A stretch of 64,000 nucleotides of DNA from Actinoplanes sp. SE50/110 (GCF_900119315.1 NZ_LT827010.1:160001-224000); one strand, 5' to 3'. Positions 55,418-64,000 are shown, counted from the stretch's first letter. Notes: generated by a model from the letters alone, not told the origin. Numbers and translations: made by a program.

Positions 55418-55882
55418 ATGGCGTTCATCGTGGCCGCGATCACCGACCGGCACACCCGCGACAGAATCCAGGAACTACTGACCGCCGAGGGCCACATTCC
55501 GATGCTGTTCAGCCGCGCCACACCGGCCGCTACCGAAATCGTCGACGGTCTGCCCGACGTGGTCGTCCTGGACGCCTACCTGCCTGAGCCAGAGATGACG
55601 CACGTCCTGACAGTCATGCACGAGCACGCTGCGACGGCCGGCATCCCTGTTCTGGTGTACGGGTCACTACGGGGCCTGCCCGAGACCCAACTCGTCGAGA
55701 CCGGTGGCACCCTGATCCAGGTCAGCACCGTACCAACGCTGTTGGCCAGCGCCGTGCAAATGGTCCTCAACGCCCGCCGCGACTGGAACCCAGGCGCAGG
55801 CCGGCGCTCTTGCCCTCCGGCTGGCGGCGCGTCGGTGCAGGGCGGGAGCGGTTCGGTAGCACCCAAGCCCAAGATCATCTAG
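55418..55882 (+). CDS. Receiver-domain-like protein
   Basis: 154 residues. The first ~115 residues look like a response-regulator receiver: 'MAFIVAAITDRHTRDRIQELLTAEGH', phosphoacceptor Asp in DVVVLDAYLP (about 50), and 'IPVLVYGS'. The C-terminal conserved Lys (KP motif) is absent ('VSTVPTLLAS'), so signalling may be phosphorylation-independent or degenerate. A Gly/Pro-rich tail has no output domain. It may work with the histidine kinase at 57588 or the divergent phosphatase. Confidence 0.6.
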   Translation: MAFIVAAITDRHTRDRIQELLTAEGHIPMLFSRATPAATEIVDGLPDVVVLDAYLPEPEMTHVLTVMHEHAATAGIPVLVYGSLRGLPETQLVETGGTLIQVSTVPTLLASAVQMVLNARRDWNPGAGRRSCPPAGGASVQGGSGSVAPKPKII

Positions 55883-55970
55883 CTGGTCACCGATGGTCTT
55901 ATGGTGATCGCGTTTAGTAGCGCAGCCTGCGGTTTCCCCGCCGCAGTCGCGAGAAGAACGGACCCCTTGC

Positions 55971-57029
55971 ATGAACCACCGCCGGAACTTGCGGGTCGCC
56001 GCTGCCGCGGCCGCCGCCACCTTGACCACCCTGTCGATGTCCGGCGCCGCCATGGCGGCCAAGGGCCACAAGCCGAAACCGGCCGTGCCAGCGGTGCGTG
56101 ACAGTGACCACGACGGCATGCCCGACACCTGGGAGAAGGCCAACGGGTTGAACCCGCGCCGCAACGACGCCAGCGGCGACGCCGACCATGACGGCCTGAG
56201 GAACTTGGCCGAGTTCAAGGCGCGCACCAGCGCCCGCGCCGCCGACACCGACCGTGACGGCATGCCGGACGGGTGGGAGGTCGGCAACCGTCTCGACCCG
56301 CTGCGCAACGACGCCAGCGACGACGCGGACGCCGACAAGCTGACCAACCACCAGGAATACCTCGTCCACGACAACCCCCGCGCGGGCGACACCGACCGCG
56401 ACGGCACTGATGACGGCACCGAGGATCCCGACAACGACGGCCTGAGCAACGTGCAGGACTTCGAGCTCGGTGATAACCCACTCAAGGCCGACAGTGACGG
56501 CGATGGAGTTGCCGACGGCGCTGAGGACGCGGACGGTGATGGGCTGAGCAACGTTGACGAGTTCCAACTCGGTGACGACCCGCAGAAGGCCGACAGCGAC
56601 GGCGACGGTGTGTCCGATGGTGACGAGGACAGCGACGACGACGGTGTCAGCGACGGCGACGAACTGGACAGCGGTGACAACCCCCGCGACGGCGACAGTG
56701 ACCACGACGGCGTCCGGGACGGCGAGGACAACGCTGGCACCATCGCCGGCTACGACTCCACCACCGCGGCGCTCACCCTGTCCACCGCGGCGGGTATGAC
56801 CGTCACGGTCACCGTCACCGACCACACCGAGATCGGCTGGTATCGCCGGTCCGCGGCCTGCCCGGACCCCGCCACCATCGACGACCTCACTCCCGGCCAA
56901 GCAGTGCACAAACTAAAGACCGACGACAACGACAACGACAACGAGGACAGCGACGACAACGAAAACGACCGCGGCGACAGTGTGACCGGCGCGCCGACCG
57001 CTGAGAAGATCACGCTGGTCTGCTCATAA
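55971..57029 (+). CDS. Secreted thrombospondin-type-3-repeat calcium-binding protein
   Basis: 352 residues. Signal peptide (about 1-30, ending AMA). Residues ~40-235 contain about nine repeats of the type D-x-D-x-D-G-x-x-D (DSDHDGMPD, DTDRDGMPDGWE, DSDGDGVADG, DSDHDGVRDG), a TSP3-like calcium-binding array as in cell-surface stalks. A small beta domain (about 240-300) follows, then an Asp/Asn-rich tail (DDNDNDNEDSDDNEND). No anchor motif is present, so it is probably released or held by calcium. A lone gene. Confidence 0.85.
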   Translation: MNHRRNLRVAAAAAAATLTTLSMSGAAMAAKGHKPKPAVPAVRDSDHDGMPDTWEKANGLNPRRNDASGDADHDGLRNLAEFKARTSARAADTDRDGMPDGWEVGNRLDPLRNDASDDADADKLTNHQEYLVHDNPRAGDTDRDGTDDGTEDPDNDGLSNVQDFELGDNPLKADSDGDGVADGAEDADGDGLSNVDEFQLGDDPQKADSDGDGVSDGDEDSDDDGVSDGDELDSGDNPRDGDSDHDGVRDGEDNAGTIAGYDSTTAALTLSTAAGMTVTVTVTDHTEIGWYRRSAACPDPATIDDLTPGQAVHKLKTDDNDNDNEDSDDNENDRGDSVTGAPTAEKITLVCS

Positions 57030-57201
57030 CCACCACGGTCGCCCCGGCAGCTCGTCAAACTGCGAGACATGCAGCGAGGCGCTGATCCACTCGCGCGACG
57101 CCGTCATCGCCGCCGAGGATGCCGGCGGTCTCGGCGTGGCTGAGGCCGCTGGCGTCCCGGGTAGCCCTCGGCGCCGGTGACTGCGCAGGCCGCGGGGATC
57201 A

Positions 57202-57427
57202 TCAGCGATCGTCGTCGGCCGGCGGTACGGTCCGGGCCTGCTCGACCACATCGGCGGGGTCGGCGTCCGCCGAAGGGCGACTGCCGGCGGATCCGCTTGG
57301 CGGGGAGGGCGGCGGCACGCTGTTCGGCCACGTCGGCAGGCTCGGCTTCCAGGCCGGTGTCCCGGGGCGCTGCGGTATCCGGCTCAGGCACTTCCTGCTG
57401 CTGTTCGAGCGCATCGGTCTGTGGCAT
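57202..57427 (-). pseudogene. Small acidic protein gene with a frameshift
   Basis: The start gives 'MPQTDALEQQQEVPEPDTAAPRDTGLEAEPADVAEQRAA'. Another frame ends 'SADADPADVVEQARTVPPADDDR' stop. Both contain the ADxxEQ...VP repeat seen in small acidic actinobacterial proteins (ADALEQxxEVP), which suggests one ~75-residue gene with a shift near 57300. Function unknown. 57030-57200 contains nothing convincing. Confidence 0.4.
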
Positions 57428-57587
57428 CGTAGCCAGTAGTTTCCTCGCGGTGATCTCGCATGGCCGCTGCGATTCCCGCTACGGGCCTGCTCACTCGCGG
57501 GCGATAGGCGAGTCACCGGGTGCTGGAGGCGCCGCAGTCACCGCTCCCTCGGATGAACGCTGACCTATTCCGGGGATATGTGCCCTT

Positions 57588-59738
57588 GTGTCATGTTTGG
57601 CTGCGGTGATGGGCGAGGAACATCCTGCCGAGGGTGACGGTGATGCCGGCGCGTCGGTGCAGCAGATGGAGCTGACTGCCGGGGCGATGTCGTGGGAAGC
57701 GGCGAACAAGCTCGCGGCGGTGACGGCGCGGGCGGCCGGCGCGCCGACCGCGCTGATCCATCTCACCGATGGTGATCATCTGCGGCTGGCCGGTGGTGCC
57801 GGACTGCCGGACGGGTGGAAGCGTATCGGTCATGTTCCGGTGTCCTCGGGGCTGGCCGGGATCATTCTCGGCAGCGGCGAGCCGCTGATCGTAACCGACA
57901 CCGCCGCGGATGTCCGGGTGCCGGCCGGTGCGCCGATCAGCGCCGTCGCCGGTCGCGCGTATGCCGGGTTCCCGATCCGTGACCCGCAGGGCACGCTGGT
58001 CGGGGTGTGCGCCGTGCTGGACTATCAGGTCCGGCAGTGGACCGACGAGGAACTGGCCGGGGTACGCGAGGGCGCACAGGCGTGTACGGCGTTCGTCGCC
58101 GAACAGCAGGCCCGCCAACAAGCGGACCAGCAGCGGCGCTTCCTGGACGCCTTGCTGGCCAGCCTGCAGGCCGGTGTCACTGCCTGTGATGCCCAGGGCC
58201 GGCTGGTGCTGGCCAACGACCTGGCCGTGCAATGGGCCGGCGAGTCGTCGCCACCAGCAGATCTGAAGCAATGGGCTGCCCGGCAGCATCTGGCTGACGC
58301 CGAGGGCCGCCCATTGCCGGCGCATGCCGTCCCGCTGCTGCGGGCGCTGGCGGGTGAGCAGCTGCGCGACGTCGAGATCACGGTCCGCAACCCGGGGCAG
58401 CGGCGGACGGTGCTGCGCACCGACGCACAGCCGATCACCGGCGCGGACGGCGAACGGCTCGGCGCGGTCGTGGTCGCTCAGGACGTCACCGACCAGCGCC
58501 GGGCGGCACGGTTTCGTGACGTCGAGTTCGCGGTGGCCGAGGCACTCGCGCACGCCAGCAGCGTGCAGCAGGCCGGCTCCCGCGTGCTGGAGGCGATCTG
58601 CAGCACGCTGCACTGGCCCTACGCCGAACTGTGGCTTGTCGACGAGCAGGCCCAGGCGCTGATGCCGAGCGCTCACTATGCCGCCGACCACGTCGAGGCC
58701 GGCGAATTGTCGCCCCAGCCGCAACCGGGGGACATGCTCACGGGCGCCGCCTGGCGCACCGGCAAACCGATCTGGATAGGCGACATCGACGCCGCACCCG
58801 GCAACAGCGCCGCCCCGGGGCTGCACCTGCGGACCGGCCTGGCCATCCCCGTGCCCTCCGGCGGCCGGGTCCTGGCGGTGCTGTCATTCTTCGCCGACGT
58901 CGTGGAGGACCCAGCCGACTCACTGATCGCGCTGCTGTCCGGGACCGCCGCACACGTCGGCGAATTCCTGGAACGCCGCCGCGCCGAAGAACTCGCCCTG
59001 GCCCTGGCCCGCACCAAAGACGAGTACCTCGTCCTGGTCGGTCACGAACTGCGCACCCCGCTGACCTCGATCTCCGGCTGCGCCGACTTCCTGCTCACGG
59101 CCGAGCCCGCCGTGCTGCTCGCCGACGCCCCCGAGCTGTTGGAGATCATCGCCCGTAACAGCCGGACCGTGCTGCACATCGTCGACGAACTACTTGACCT
59201 GACCGGCCTCGACAGCGGACACACCATCATCGCCTGCGAACCGGTCGACCTGGCGGCTGCCGTACGCTCGGCCGCCGCCACGGCGGCCCCGGCGGCCGAG
59301 AGCGCCGGTGTGGAGATGGGCCTTCAGCTGGCCGCCGAACCGGTCGTCATCGGCGACCACGGACGCCTGCAACAGGTGATCGGACACCTGATCGCCAACG
59401 CCATCGCGCATAGCCAGACCGGCGACCAGGTGAGCGTCACGGTGACCCAGCCCGCGCCCACGGTCGCTGAAGTCACGGTCACCGACACCGGCATCGGCAT
59501 CCCCGCCGAGGAGCGGCACCGCCTGTTCTCCCGCTTCTACCGCTCCAGCCGCACCCGGGAACGCCGCATCCCCGGCGCCGGACTCGGCCTAGTCCTCAGC
59601 CGCGCCATCATCGAACGCCACCACGGCACCATCCAGCTGAACCCCGACACCGGCGCGGCCACCAGCGTCACCGTGCGACTGCCCACCGACCGATGCGAAC
59701 CCCAACGCCCGAGCCCCGGAGCGGGAACGACACTCTGA
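57588..59738 (+). CDS. GAF/PAS sensor histidine kinase
   Basis: 716 residues (GTG 57588; ATG 57609 also possible). Order of domains: GAF (about 30-175), PAS-like (about 185-310), GAF (about 320-470), HisKA with the phosphorylated His in LVGHELRTPLTS (about 490), and HATPase with N box (HLIANAIAHS), G1 DTGIGIP, F box LFSRFYRS and G2 GAGLGLVLS. There are no membrane helices, so it is a cytoplasmic sensor. No dedicated response regulator lies beside it; the receiver-like protein at 55418 is the nearest. The RsbW-like gene follows 160 bp later. Confidence 0.93.
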   Translation: MSCLAAVMGEEHPAEGDGDAGASVQQMELTAGAMSWEAANKLAAVTARAAGAPTALIHLTDGDHLRLAGGAGLPDGWKRIGHVPVSSGLAGIILGSGEPLIVTDTAADVRVPAGAPISAVAGRAYAGFPIRDPQGTLVGVCAVLDYQVRQWTDEELAGVREGAQACTAFVAEQQARQQADQQRRFLDALLASLQAGVTACDAQGRLVLANDLAVQWAGESSPPADLKQWAARQHLADAEGRPLPAHAVPLLRALAGEQLRDVEITVRNPGQRRTVLRTDAQPITGADGERLGAVVVAQDVTDQRRAARFRDVEFAVAEALAHASSVQQAGSRVLEAICSTLHWPYAELWLVDEQAQALMPSAHYAADHVEAGELSPQPQPGDMLTGAAWRTGKPIWIGDIDAAPGNSAAPGLHLRTGLAIPVPSGGRVLAVLSFFADVVEDPADSLIALLSGTAAHVGEFLERRRAEELALALARTKDEYLVLVGHELRTPLTSISGCADFLLTAEPAVLLADAPELLEIIARNSRTVLHIVDELLDLTGLDSGHTIIACEPVDLAAAVRSAAATAAPAAESAGVEMGLQLAAEPVVIGDHGRLQQVIGHLIANAIAHSQTGDQVSVTVTQPAPTVAEVTVTDTGIGIPAEERHRLFSRFYRSSRTRERRIPGAGLGLVLSRAIIERHHGTIQLNPDTGAATSVTVRLPTDRCEPQRPSPGAGTTL

Positions 59739-59901
59739 CGCAAGCCGAGCCCCATCGTGCGCCGATGACTAGGGGCGGTCGGGCGCTCAGCCGATGCAGG
59801 TGAACGATGCTTCGCGACCACGACCAGCAGCCGTGGGCGCGGACGATGAAAAGTAAGGAGGTGGGCGTTTCGCGGTATCGCCGCCCGGGCACCGTGCCGT
59901 C

Positions 59902-60459
59902 ATGCGCACGCCGGCACCCGCCCTCGCCAGGCCGGTCGACGGACCGGCGCCGACCCTGGACTCCCGCTTCACCGCGGCGGTGCTGACCGACCTGCGCCAC
60001 GCGGTTCGAACCGCGACAGCCGACGCCGGGCTGCACGGGGAACGACTGGACGACTTCATCGTCGCCGTACAGGAGCTGACCACCAACGCCGTACGGCACG
60101 GCGGCGGCCGGGGCCGGCTGCTGCTACGCCGGCACGACGACACCGTGACGTGCGAAATCAGCGACCATGGCAGCGGATTCCCCGACGGCATCCCCGCCAC
60201 CGGCAGCCCGCCACCGGCCGGCGTACCCGGCGGCCGCGGGCTGTGGCTGGCCACCCAGCTCAGCGACACCCTGCTGATTACCGACCGGCGCGACGGTGTG
60301 ACCGTCACCATCACTATCTGCCTGACTGCCCCTGGTATCCCGGCCGGTGCGGCACCGGCCGCAGGCTCCGGTACTGTGCCCGCACCACAGCAGTCGGAGC
60401 TGGCCATCAAGCCCGGTCCACCGCTTCATGGCAACCCCGGCAGGAGCACACCGGCATGA
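59902..60459 (+). CDS. Anti-sigma factor, RsbW-like serine kinase
   Basis: 185 residues. A GHKL ATPase of the HATPase_c_2 group: N box AVQELTTNAVRHGG (about 60), G1 ISDHGSGFPD, G2 GGRGLWLATQLS. Such proteins bind sigma factors and phosphorylate STAS antagonists on Ser. The C-terminal ~45 residues are Pro/Ala-rich and unstructured. The stop overlaps the STAS gene start by 4 bp, so kinase and antagonist are made together, a classic partner-switch pair. Confidence 0.9.
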   Translation: MRTPAPALARPVDGPAPTLDSRFTAAVLTDLRHAVRTATADAGLHGERLDDFIVAVQELTTNAVRHGGGRGRLLLRRHDDTVTCEISDHGSGFPDGIPATGSPPPAGVPGGRGLWLATQLSDTLLITDRRDGVTVTITICLTAPGIPAGAAPAAGSGTVPAPQQSELAIKPGPPLHGNPGRSTPA

Positions 60460-60779
60460 ACCCCACCTGGCAGCACAGCGTGCACCGCGACGCCGCCACC
60501 AGCACCATCGCCCTGCGAGGAGAACTCGACCTCGCCGCGACCGCCACCCTGAGCGACCTGTTCGCCGAACAACTCTCCCTCAGTGGCATCACCACCGTGC
60601 GCGTCGACCTGACCGCGGTGACCTTCATCGACTCCACGGTGATCAGCACCCTGATCGTCGCCCGTAACACCGCGACCTCCAGCAACCGCCAGTTCACCGT
60701 CACTCACGCCGCAGGCCACGTCCGGCGCGTCCTGACCGTGGCGGGTGTCCTGAACACGCTGACCACCGACTTCAGCTGA
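60456..60779 (+). CDS. STAS-domain anti-sigma factor antagonist
   Basis: 107 residues from ATG 60456 with CAGGAG upstream. STAS fold with 'IALRGELDLAATATL' and the phosphorylation motif FIDSTVIS (Asp-Ser-Thr). When dephosphorylated it should bind the RsbW-like kinase encoded immediately upstream and free the sigma factor. The dephosphorylating partner may be the SpoIIE-type phosphatase at 53903. Confidence 0.92.
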   Translation: MNPTWQHSVHRDAATSTIALRGELDLAATATLSDLFAEQLSLSGITTVRVDLTAVTFIDSTVISTLIVARNTATSSNRQFTVTHAAGHVRRVLTVAGVLNTLTTDFS

Positions 60780-60878
60780 AAGACCTGAACCGGCGGCTAC
60801 AGCGATCTGGTCGCGGGCACGGTGCAACTGCAAGGTGACGTGGCAGGCGTGCTCGCCTACGCCGATCATGTGCTGGTG

Positions 60879-61089
60879 CTAGACCTGCAGCAAGGCGCCG
60901 ATCACGGTGGAGTCGAGGAACTTCACCGCGGCTAGATCGACGCACACCCGGATTGTGTCGTCATGACCGGCTGCCTCGGTCGGTGTCGCGGACAGCTCAC
61001 CGGCCTGTAGCAGGTCGAGTTCCCCAAACAGGGTCACCGTCCAGGTGCCGGCGTCCTGAGCGACGTGGCACCACTGGCTGGTCTCGATG
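60879..61089 (-). pseudogene. Decayed STAS-domain gene
   Basis: 'SQWCHVAQDAGTWTVTLFGELDLLQAGELS' and 'VCVDLAAVKFLDSTVIGALLQV' then stop. The first two thirds closely resemble the STAS protein at 60456, but there is no start codon at the expected place and the last helix is cut off. Convergent with its paralogue, hence probably a decayed duplicate. Confidence 0.6.
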
Positions 61090-61493
61090 ACGGTTTGCCT
61101 TTCTGGCCGGGGAATGCTGCGGCAGCTTCCACTGTCGGCCACCTGCGAAAGCCCGGCAACCCCGGTTCGGGTGATCGCATGTGGCCCCGGGCATTGCCCT
61201 TGCTGCCCGTATCGGCAGAAGGTGCCTTCCATAAAGCGAATCGTGCTGATGCGAGGGGTTCCGCGAGTTGGTTGCTTCTTCGGTTTGGAGCGGAGCGTCG
61301 GCCTGTCCAATCGGTGCGCGGTGCCGAGCAGGCAGGTCGACAGGATCCGGTGCCAGGGACCGGCCGGATCGACCGGCCAGCGGCGCAGTCCGGCGTCTGC
61401 CGGTTCACGCCGAGAGTCGGGTTGGAAGATCTTGGACTATCCACCGGTGGTGTTCAGCGAGAGTGGGCCAGGTGGTGGAGGGTGGATGTGCGG

Positions 61494-61525
61494 GCAGCCT
61501 CACGCCGTAGGGGGCGTGAGGCTGC
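61494..61525. terminator. Strong hairpin, probable terminator
   Basis: A perfect 13-bp stem (GCAGCCTCACGCC / GGCGTGAGGCTGC) with a 6-nt loop, about 105 bp beyond the stop of the minus-strand secreted-protein gene. It could work in either direction. 61090-61490 shows no credible gene. Confidence 0.65.
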
Positions 61526-61628
61526 CTGTTGCTGATTACTCGGTTGATCTGGCCGCAGGTATTACGGTGCCCGGTTGTTTCGGTCCTCGGCGTAGGGGGT
61601 GTCGAGGGGCGTCACCGGGCTTGCTGGT

Positions 61629-61925
61629 TCAGCTGTAGGACACCCACGACTTGGTGGTCGGGGTGTTCTTGGCGGTGCAGACGGCGTGGTTGCCCGACAG
61701 CAGTTCGGTGCTGAGCACGTTGACGGTCAGCCCGCACACGTTCGCGGCGACATCGACCGGCACGTTCTGCAACAGGATGACCTGGTTGCCGCTGGCGATG
61801 TCCTGGGCGTAGACGTTGACCAGGCCGTTCTGCGGGGTCGCCATGGCCGGGCCGGTCAGCGCGAGGCTGCCCGCGGCGGCGCCGGCGGTCATGGCGAGGG
61901 CGGCGACAGCGGTACGGATACGCAT
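61629..61925 (-). CDS. Small secreted protein
   Basis: 98 residues from ATG 61925 (GGAGATCC 8 bases upstream). Signal peptide (about 1-30, ending AMA), then a mature ~68-residue domain with two Cys, 'VNVYAQDIASGNQVILLQNVPVDVAANVCGLTVNVLSTELLSGNHAVC'. The pattern (VPV-VAANVCG-TVNVL) is that of small hydrophobic secreted proteins of spore-forming actinomycetes, reminiscent of rodlins or chaplin-associated proteins; I do not assign it to either. Probably one disulfide. Confidence 0.75.
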   Translation of the reverse strand: MRIRTAVAALAMTAGAAAGSLALTGPAMATPQNGLVNVYAQDIASGNQVILLQNVPVDVAANVCGLTVNVLSTELLSGNHAVCTAKNTPTTKSWVSYS

Positions 61926-62090
61926 CAGTGGATCTCCGTTCAACCGTAGGGGGTGTTGCTCGAACGGGGGCTCTAATCCCCTCCTCGAAGATCAGTAACC
62001 GCGGAAAACCCGAAAGTCAAATTTCCTGCAAGACCCTTCCGGTGGCAGCGGAGCTTGTGTTAGTAGAGGCGTTTCGGGGGCGATATTTGA

Positions 62091-62131
62091 CACCCCCTTC
62101 ATATATGCAACTTGCATATATGAAGGGGGTG
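62091..62131. repeat. 41-bp perfect palindrome (20-bp arms, 1-nt centre)
   Basis: CACCCCCTTCATATATGCAA, a single C, then the exact reverse complement of the first arm. The ends are GC-rich and the centre AT-rich. It lies between the small secreted-protein gene and the STAS gene. In RNA it would form a hairpin with almost no loop; as DNA it could extrude a cruciform or serve as an operator. The rest of 61926-62346 has no gene. Confidence 0.9.
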
Positions 62132-62346
62132 AGTGAAAGAGGTCGAAAACTGCGGTCGAGTCACCTCCTTGCATGTCGCGGCAATACTGATGACGCCCTT
62201 AGTGTTGATGCTGCTCACGGCATCGGGTCGGGTAGCGGTCGGCGGCGAGCACTATCGGGTTCATCCGGTTGTAGAGGTGCACACGGCTGTCTTGACGATC
62301 CTGTCAGCGATTGACGAGAGTTAGCGTCGATCCCGAGGTGATGCAG

Positions 62347-62757
62347 ATGGTAGTCACGGCGCTACAGGTAGAAACCGTCGCCAGCCGGCGCGGAGTTCGC
62401 GTGCGCGTCGTCGGCGAGATCGACCTGGCAACCGCCGGGATACTCGGCGAAGCCCTAGCCGACGCATGGACCGGTACTGGCCACGTCGATCTAGATTTGG
62501 CGAACGTGTCATTTCTCGACTGCGCCGGACTGCGAACACTGGATCGCGCCGCCACGGCGTTAGGCGAGCGGCTGCGGCTGGTGGCAGCCAGTGAGACAGT
62601 CTGCTGGATGCTGCGCGTCGCCGGCCTGCAGTGGCACCTCGCTACTGCGGCATGCGGGCGGCAGCCCGGCTGCGGTGACTTGCTCAGTCCGGACGCCCGC
62701 CTCGAGGCCTCCACTCGAGACTTGACTGAACCGGGAGCCTCGGAAGAAGCGTTCTGA
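62347..62757 (+). CDS. STAS-domain protein with Cys in place of the phospho-Ser
   Basis: 136 residues from ATG 62347 (GAGG 8 bases upstream; ATG 62341 also possible). STAS features: 'VRVVGEIDLATAGIL', 'VDLDLANVSFLDCAGLRTL', 'LVAASETVCWMLRVAGL'. The usual D-S-S/T-G-L reads D-C-A-G-L, so the phosphoacceptor is missing and the protein cannot be switched by an RsbW-type kinase in the usual way. A ~30-residue tail is unstructured. A phosphatase remnant follows. Confidence 0.82.
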   Translation: MVVTALQVETVASRRGVRVRVVGEIDLATAGILGEALADAWTGTGHVDLDLANVSFLDCAGLRTLDRAATALGERLRLVAASETVCWMLRVAGLQWHLATAACGRQPGCGDLLSPDARLEASTRDLTEPGASEEAF

Positions 62758-62801
62758 AACTGTTGGTGGGTCACTGTCTGGCAAGTCAACCGGCGTGCCG
62801 C

Positions 62802-63050
62802 GGCTTCGGCGGGTCCCCGAACTCGGTGACGTTCTGCTGCTCTCCACCAACGGGATCACCGACGCCCATACCTGCGGCGGGAACCTTTCGGCGTCGAGCG
62901 GCTCTGCGACTGCATGACCAAAGCCCTGGTCGGCCTGCTACCACTCGCCGCCTTGCCTGCCCCCTCCCGCAGCCTCCAGCGGACGTCCTACGCGACGACG
63001 CCACCGTGCCGCTCACCCGCGCTGCGCGGCAGCCGACCGGTGCCAGGTAA
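62802..63050 (+). pseudogene. SpoIIE-type phosphatase remnant
   Basis: 'GDVLLLSTNGITDAHT' followed in other frames by 'PFGVERLCDCMTKALV' and 'PADVLRDDATVPLTRAA' corresponds to the last quarter of a PP2C/SpoIIE phosphatase (LYTDGI-EAR ... FG-ERL ... DDATVLL). At least two frameshifts are present and the catalytic front is gone. 63051-63381 contains nothing further. Confidence 0.6.
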
Positions 63051-63381
63051 CACCGCGCCCGGCTCAGTTGCCCAACTCAGGAGTTCTCACCGCGCCGGGC
63101 ATCGGCACCGCTGAGGGCCCATCGCTTCCTTGGCCCTACCCCGATGCGTACGGCCCAGATTGCCCCCGCCGAACTCGCTACCTATTTCCGCAGCTAGCGC
63201 CAATATTGGGCTGGTATCGCGGAGTTGCCTTTCCCTGGGCCGGTGCGCGAATCTAGCCGATGAGAGTGCATCCGATAATCGGCAACCGCCGACGGTCGGC
63301 TGAAGGCCCTGAGAACCGGGATCGCGAGGCCGGGCCATTCAAATCCTCCTGCCGCTCAAGGCGTGGGCGGATGGTTCGGTC

Positions 63382-63948
63382 CTACTCGTAGGCGGTCAAC
63401 CAGTCAGACATCTGCTTGACCTCGCGCCAGATGAACCCTTCGTCACGGAAGGCATTCGCCAAGGTCGCCACACCCTGACTGAACGCTATGACGTGCATGG
63501 CGAGTGCGTCGGCCTCCGATTCGTGCCCGAGTAACGCGAACTGTTCACGCAACCAGGTGCGGAACAGGGTGAACACGCTGTTGGCCTCCACGAACGACGC
63601 ATGATCCAACTTCGCCAGTTCGGTGGTCAGCGTGCCTACCGGGCACCCGTACATTTGGACGTCAGCGCGATTGGCAAGCGGAATCTCGATGTACTTGCGG
63701 ATCCGCCCGGCGGGCGTGGGCTCCTCGGCCTCCCATCGATCGAGCATCCGCCGCCTCTCGGCGAGGCGGGCATCGATCACGGCCGCCAGGATGTCGTCCT
63801 TCGTCTTGAAGTGGTAGTAAAAGTTCCCTCGCGATATCTGGACGGCCTCGGCGATCGCGGCGAACGAGGTGTGCTCGTACCCCTGCTGATAGAACAGCCG
63901 ATCGGCCGCCTCGATGATCTGCTCTCGGGTCGCCTTGGCGCCGCCCAT
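63382..63948 (-). CDS. TetR-family transcriptional regulator
   Basis: 188 residues. The N-terminal HTH (about 7-52) is clear: 'REQIIEAADRLFYQQGYEHTSFAAIAEAVQISRGNFYYHFKTKDDILAAV'. The C-terminal ligand-binding domain contains 'YGCPVGTLTTELAKL', which resembles the TetR_C group with a conserved Cys near residue 102 often found beside oxidoreductase genes. The ribosome site AAGGAAGGGG precedes ATG 63948. Its target genes probably lie beyond the window. Confidence 0.92.
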   Translation of the reverse strand: MGGAKATREQIIEAADRLFYQQGYEHTSFAAIAEAVQISRGNFYYHFKTKDDILAAVIDARLAERRRMLDRWEAEEPTPAGRIRKYIEIPLANRADVQMYGCPVGTLTTELAKLDHASFVEANSVFTLFRTWLREQFALLGHESEADALAMHVIAFSQGVATLANAFRDEGFIWREVKQMSDWLTAYE

Positions 63949-63962
63949 CGCACACCCCTTCC

Positions 63963-63979
63963 TTAGGGAGCAATCCTAA
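63963..63979. promoter_or_regulatory. Inverted repeat upstream of the TetR gene
   Basis: TTAGG-N7-CCTAA lies 15 bp upstream of the TetR start codon. A small symmetric site at this place is a plausible autoregulatory operator. Confidence 0.45.
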
Positions 63980-64000
63980 CACTCGGCTAGGTCACCCGTC

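Overview
The window is high-GC actinobacterial chromosome, most likely from Actinoplanes or another member of the Micromonosporaceae. This rests on the strong third-position GC bias, the actinobacterial 5S/23S rRNA sequence, and the many SpoIIE-phosphatase / RsbW / STAS regulators. Naming the family is an inference.

Layout. (1) 1-860: 3' end of a 23S rRNA gene, 5S rRNA and a terminator. (2) 0.9-4.7 kb: a secreted phytase-like propeller protein, a lipoprotein, and a divergent Ser/Thr kinase / ECF sigma pair. (3) 4.8-6.6 kb: tRNA-Lys(UUU) followed by a tyrosine integrase, the apparent entry point of an island. (4) 7.1-20 kb: a zinc-homeostasis island. It holds a complete Znu-type ABC importer with an ArsR-like regulator, a YcgR/YcgQ-like (DUF318/TIGR03943) membrane pair, a decayed S14 ribosomal-protein paralogue, an amidohydrolase, and a GNAT plus nicotianamine-synthase-like operon. 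A YibE/F-like membrane protein and a Zn D-Ala-D-Ala carboxypeptidase follow. Near-identical Zur-like palindromes precede both znuA and the GNAT/nicotianamine-synthase operon, so importer and candidate zincophore genes look co-regulated. (5) 20.5-22.3 kb: a second, truncated copy of the integrase end, then an Fe/Mn superoxide dismutase behind a Nur-like box and the stump of a NiCoT nickel transporter.

(6) 22.3-33 kb: a scrapyard of mobile DNA. It has a 35-residue-repeat protein of unknown role, an integrase fused to a broken IS5-type transposase, and a 4,049-bp element with two tyrosine recombinases inserted cleanly inside that IS. An intact second IS copy (1,092 bp, 5-bp target duplication) and further transposase remnants follow. 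(7) 33.0-45.3 kb: the most interesting block. Three translationally coupled genes encode an alpha/beta-hydrolase, a caspase-like (C14) protease with a long C-terminal extension, and a 2,979-residue protein I do not recognise. The layout suggests a protease-based conflict or abortive-infection system. (8) 46-49.8 kb: a frameshifted gene, a truncated Tn554-like recombinase pair and a third integrase tail. (9) 49.9-64 kb: a secreted metallopeptidase followed by a signalling region. It contains a GAF/SpoIIE-type phosphatase, a receiver-like protein, a GAF/PAS histidine kinase, an RsbW-like anti-sigma factor, STAS antagonists and several decayed relatives, a thrombospondin-3-like Ca-binding protein, and a TetR regulator.

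Three integrase tails (6.4, 20.7 and 49.7 kb) split the region into stacked segments. This suggests an accretion island that grew by repeated insertion next to tRNA-Lys. Decay is widespread: phytase blade loss, rpsN, mntP, subtilase, NiCoT, STAS and phosphatase fragments.
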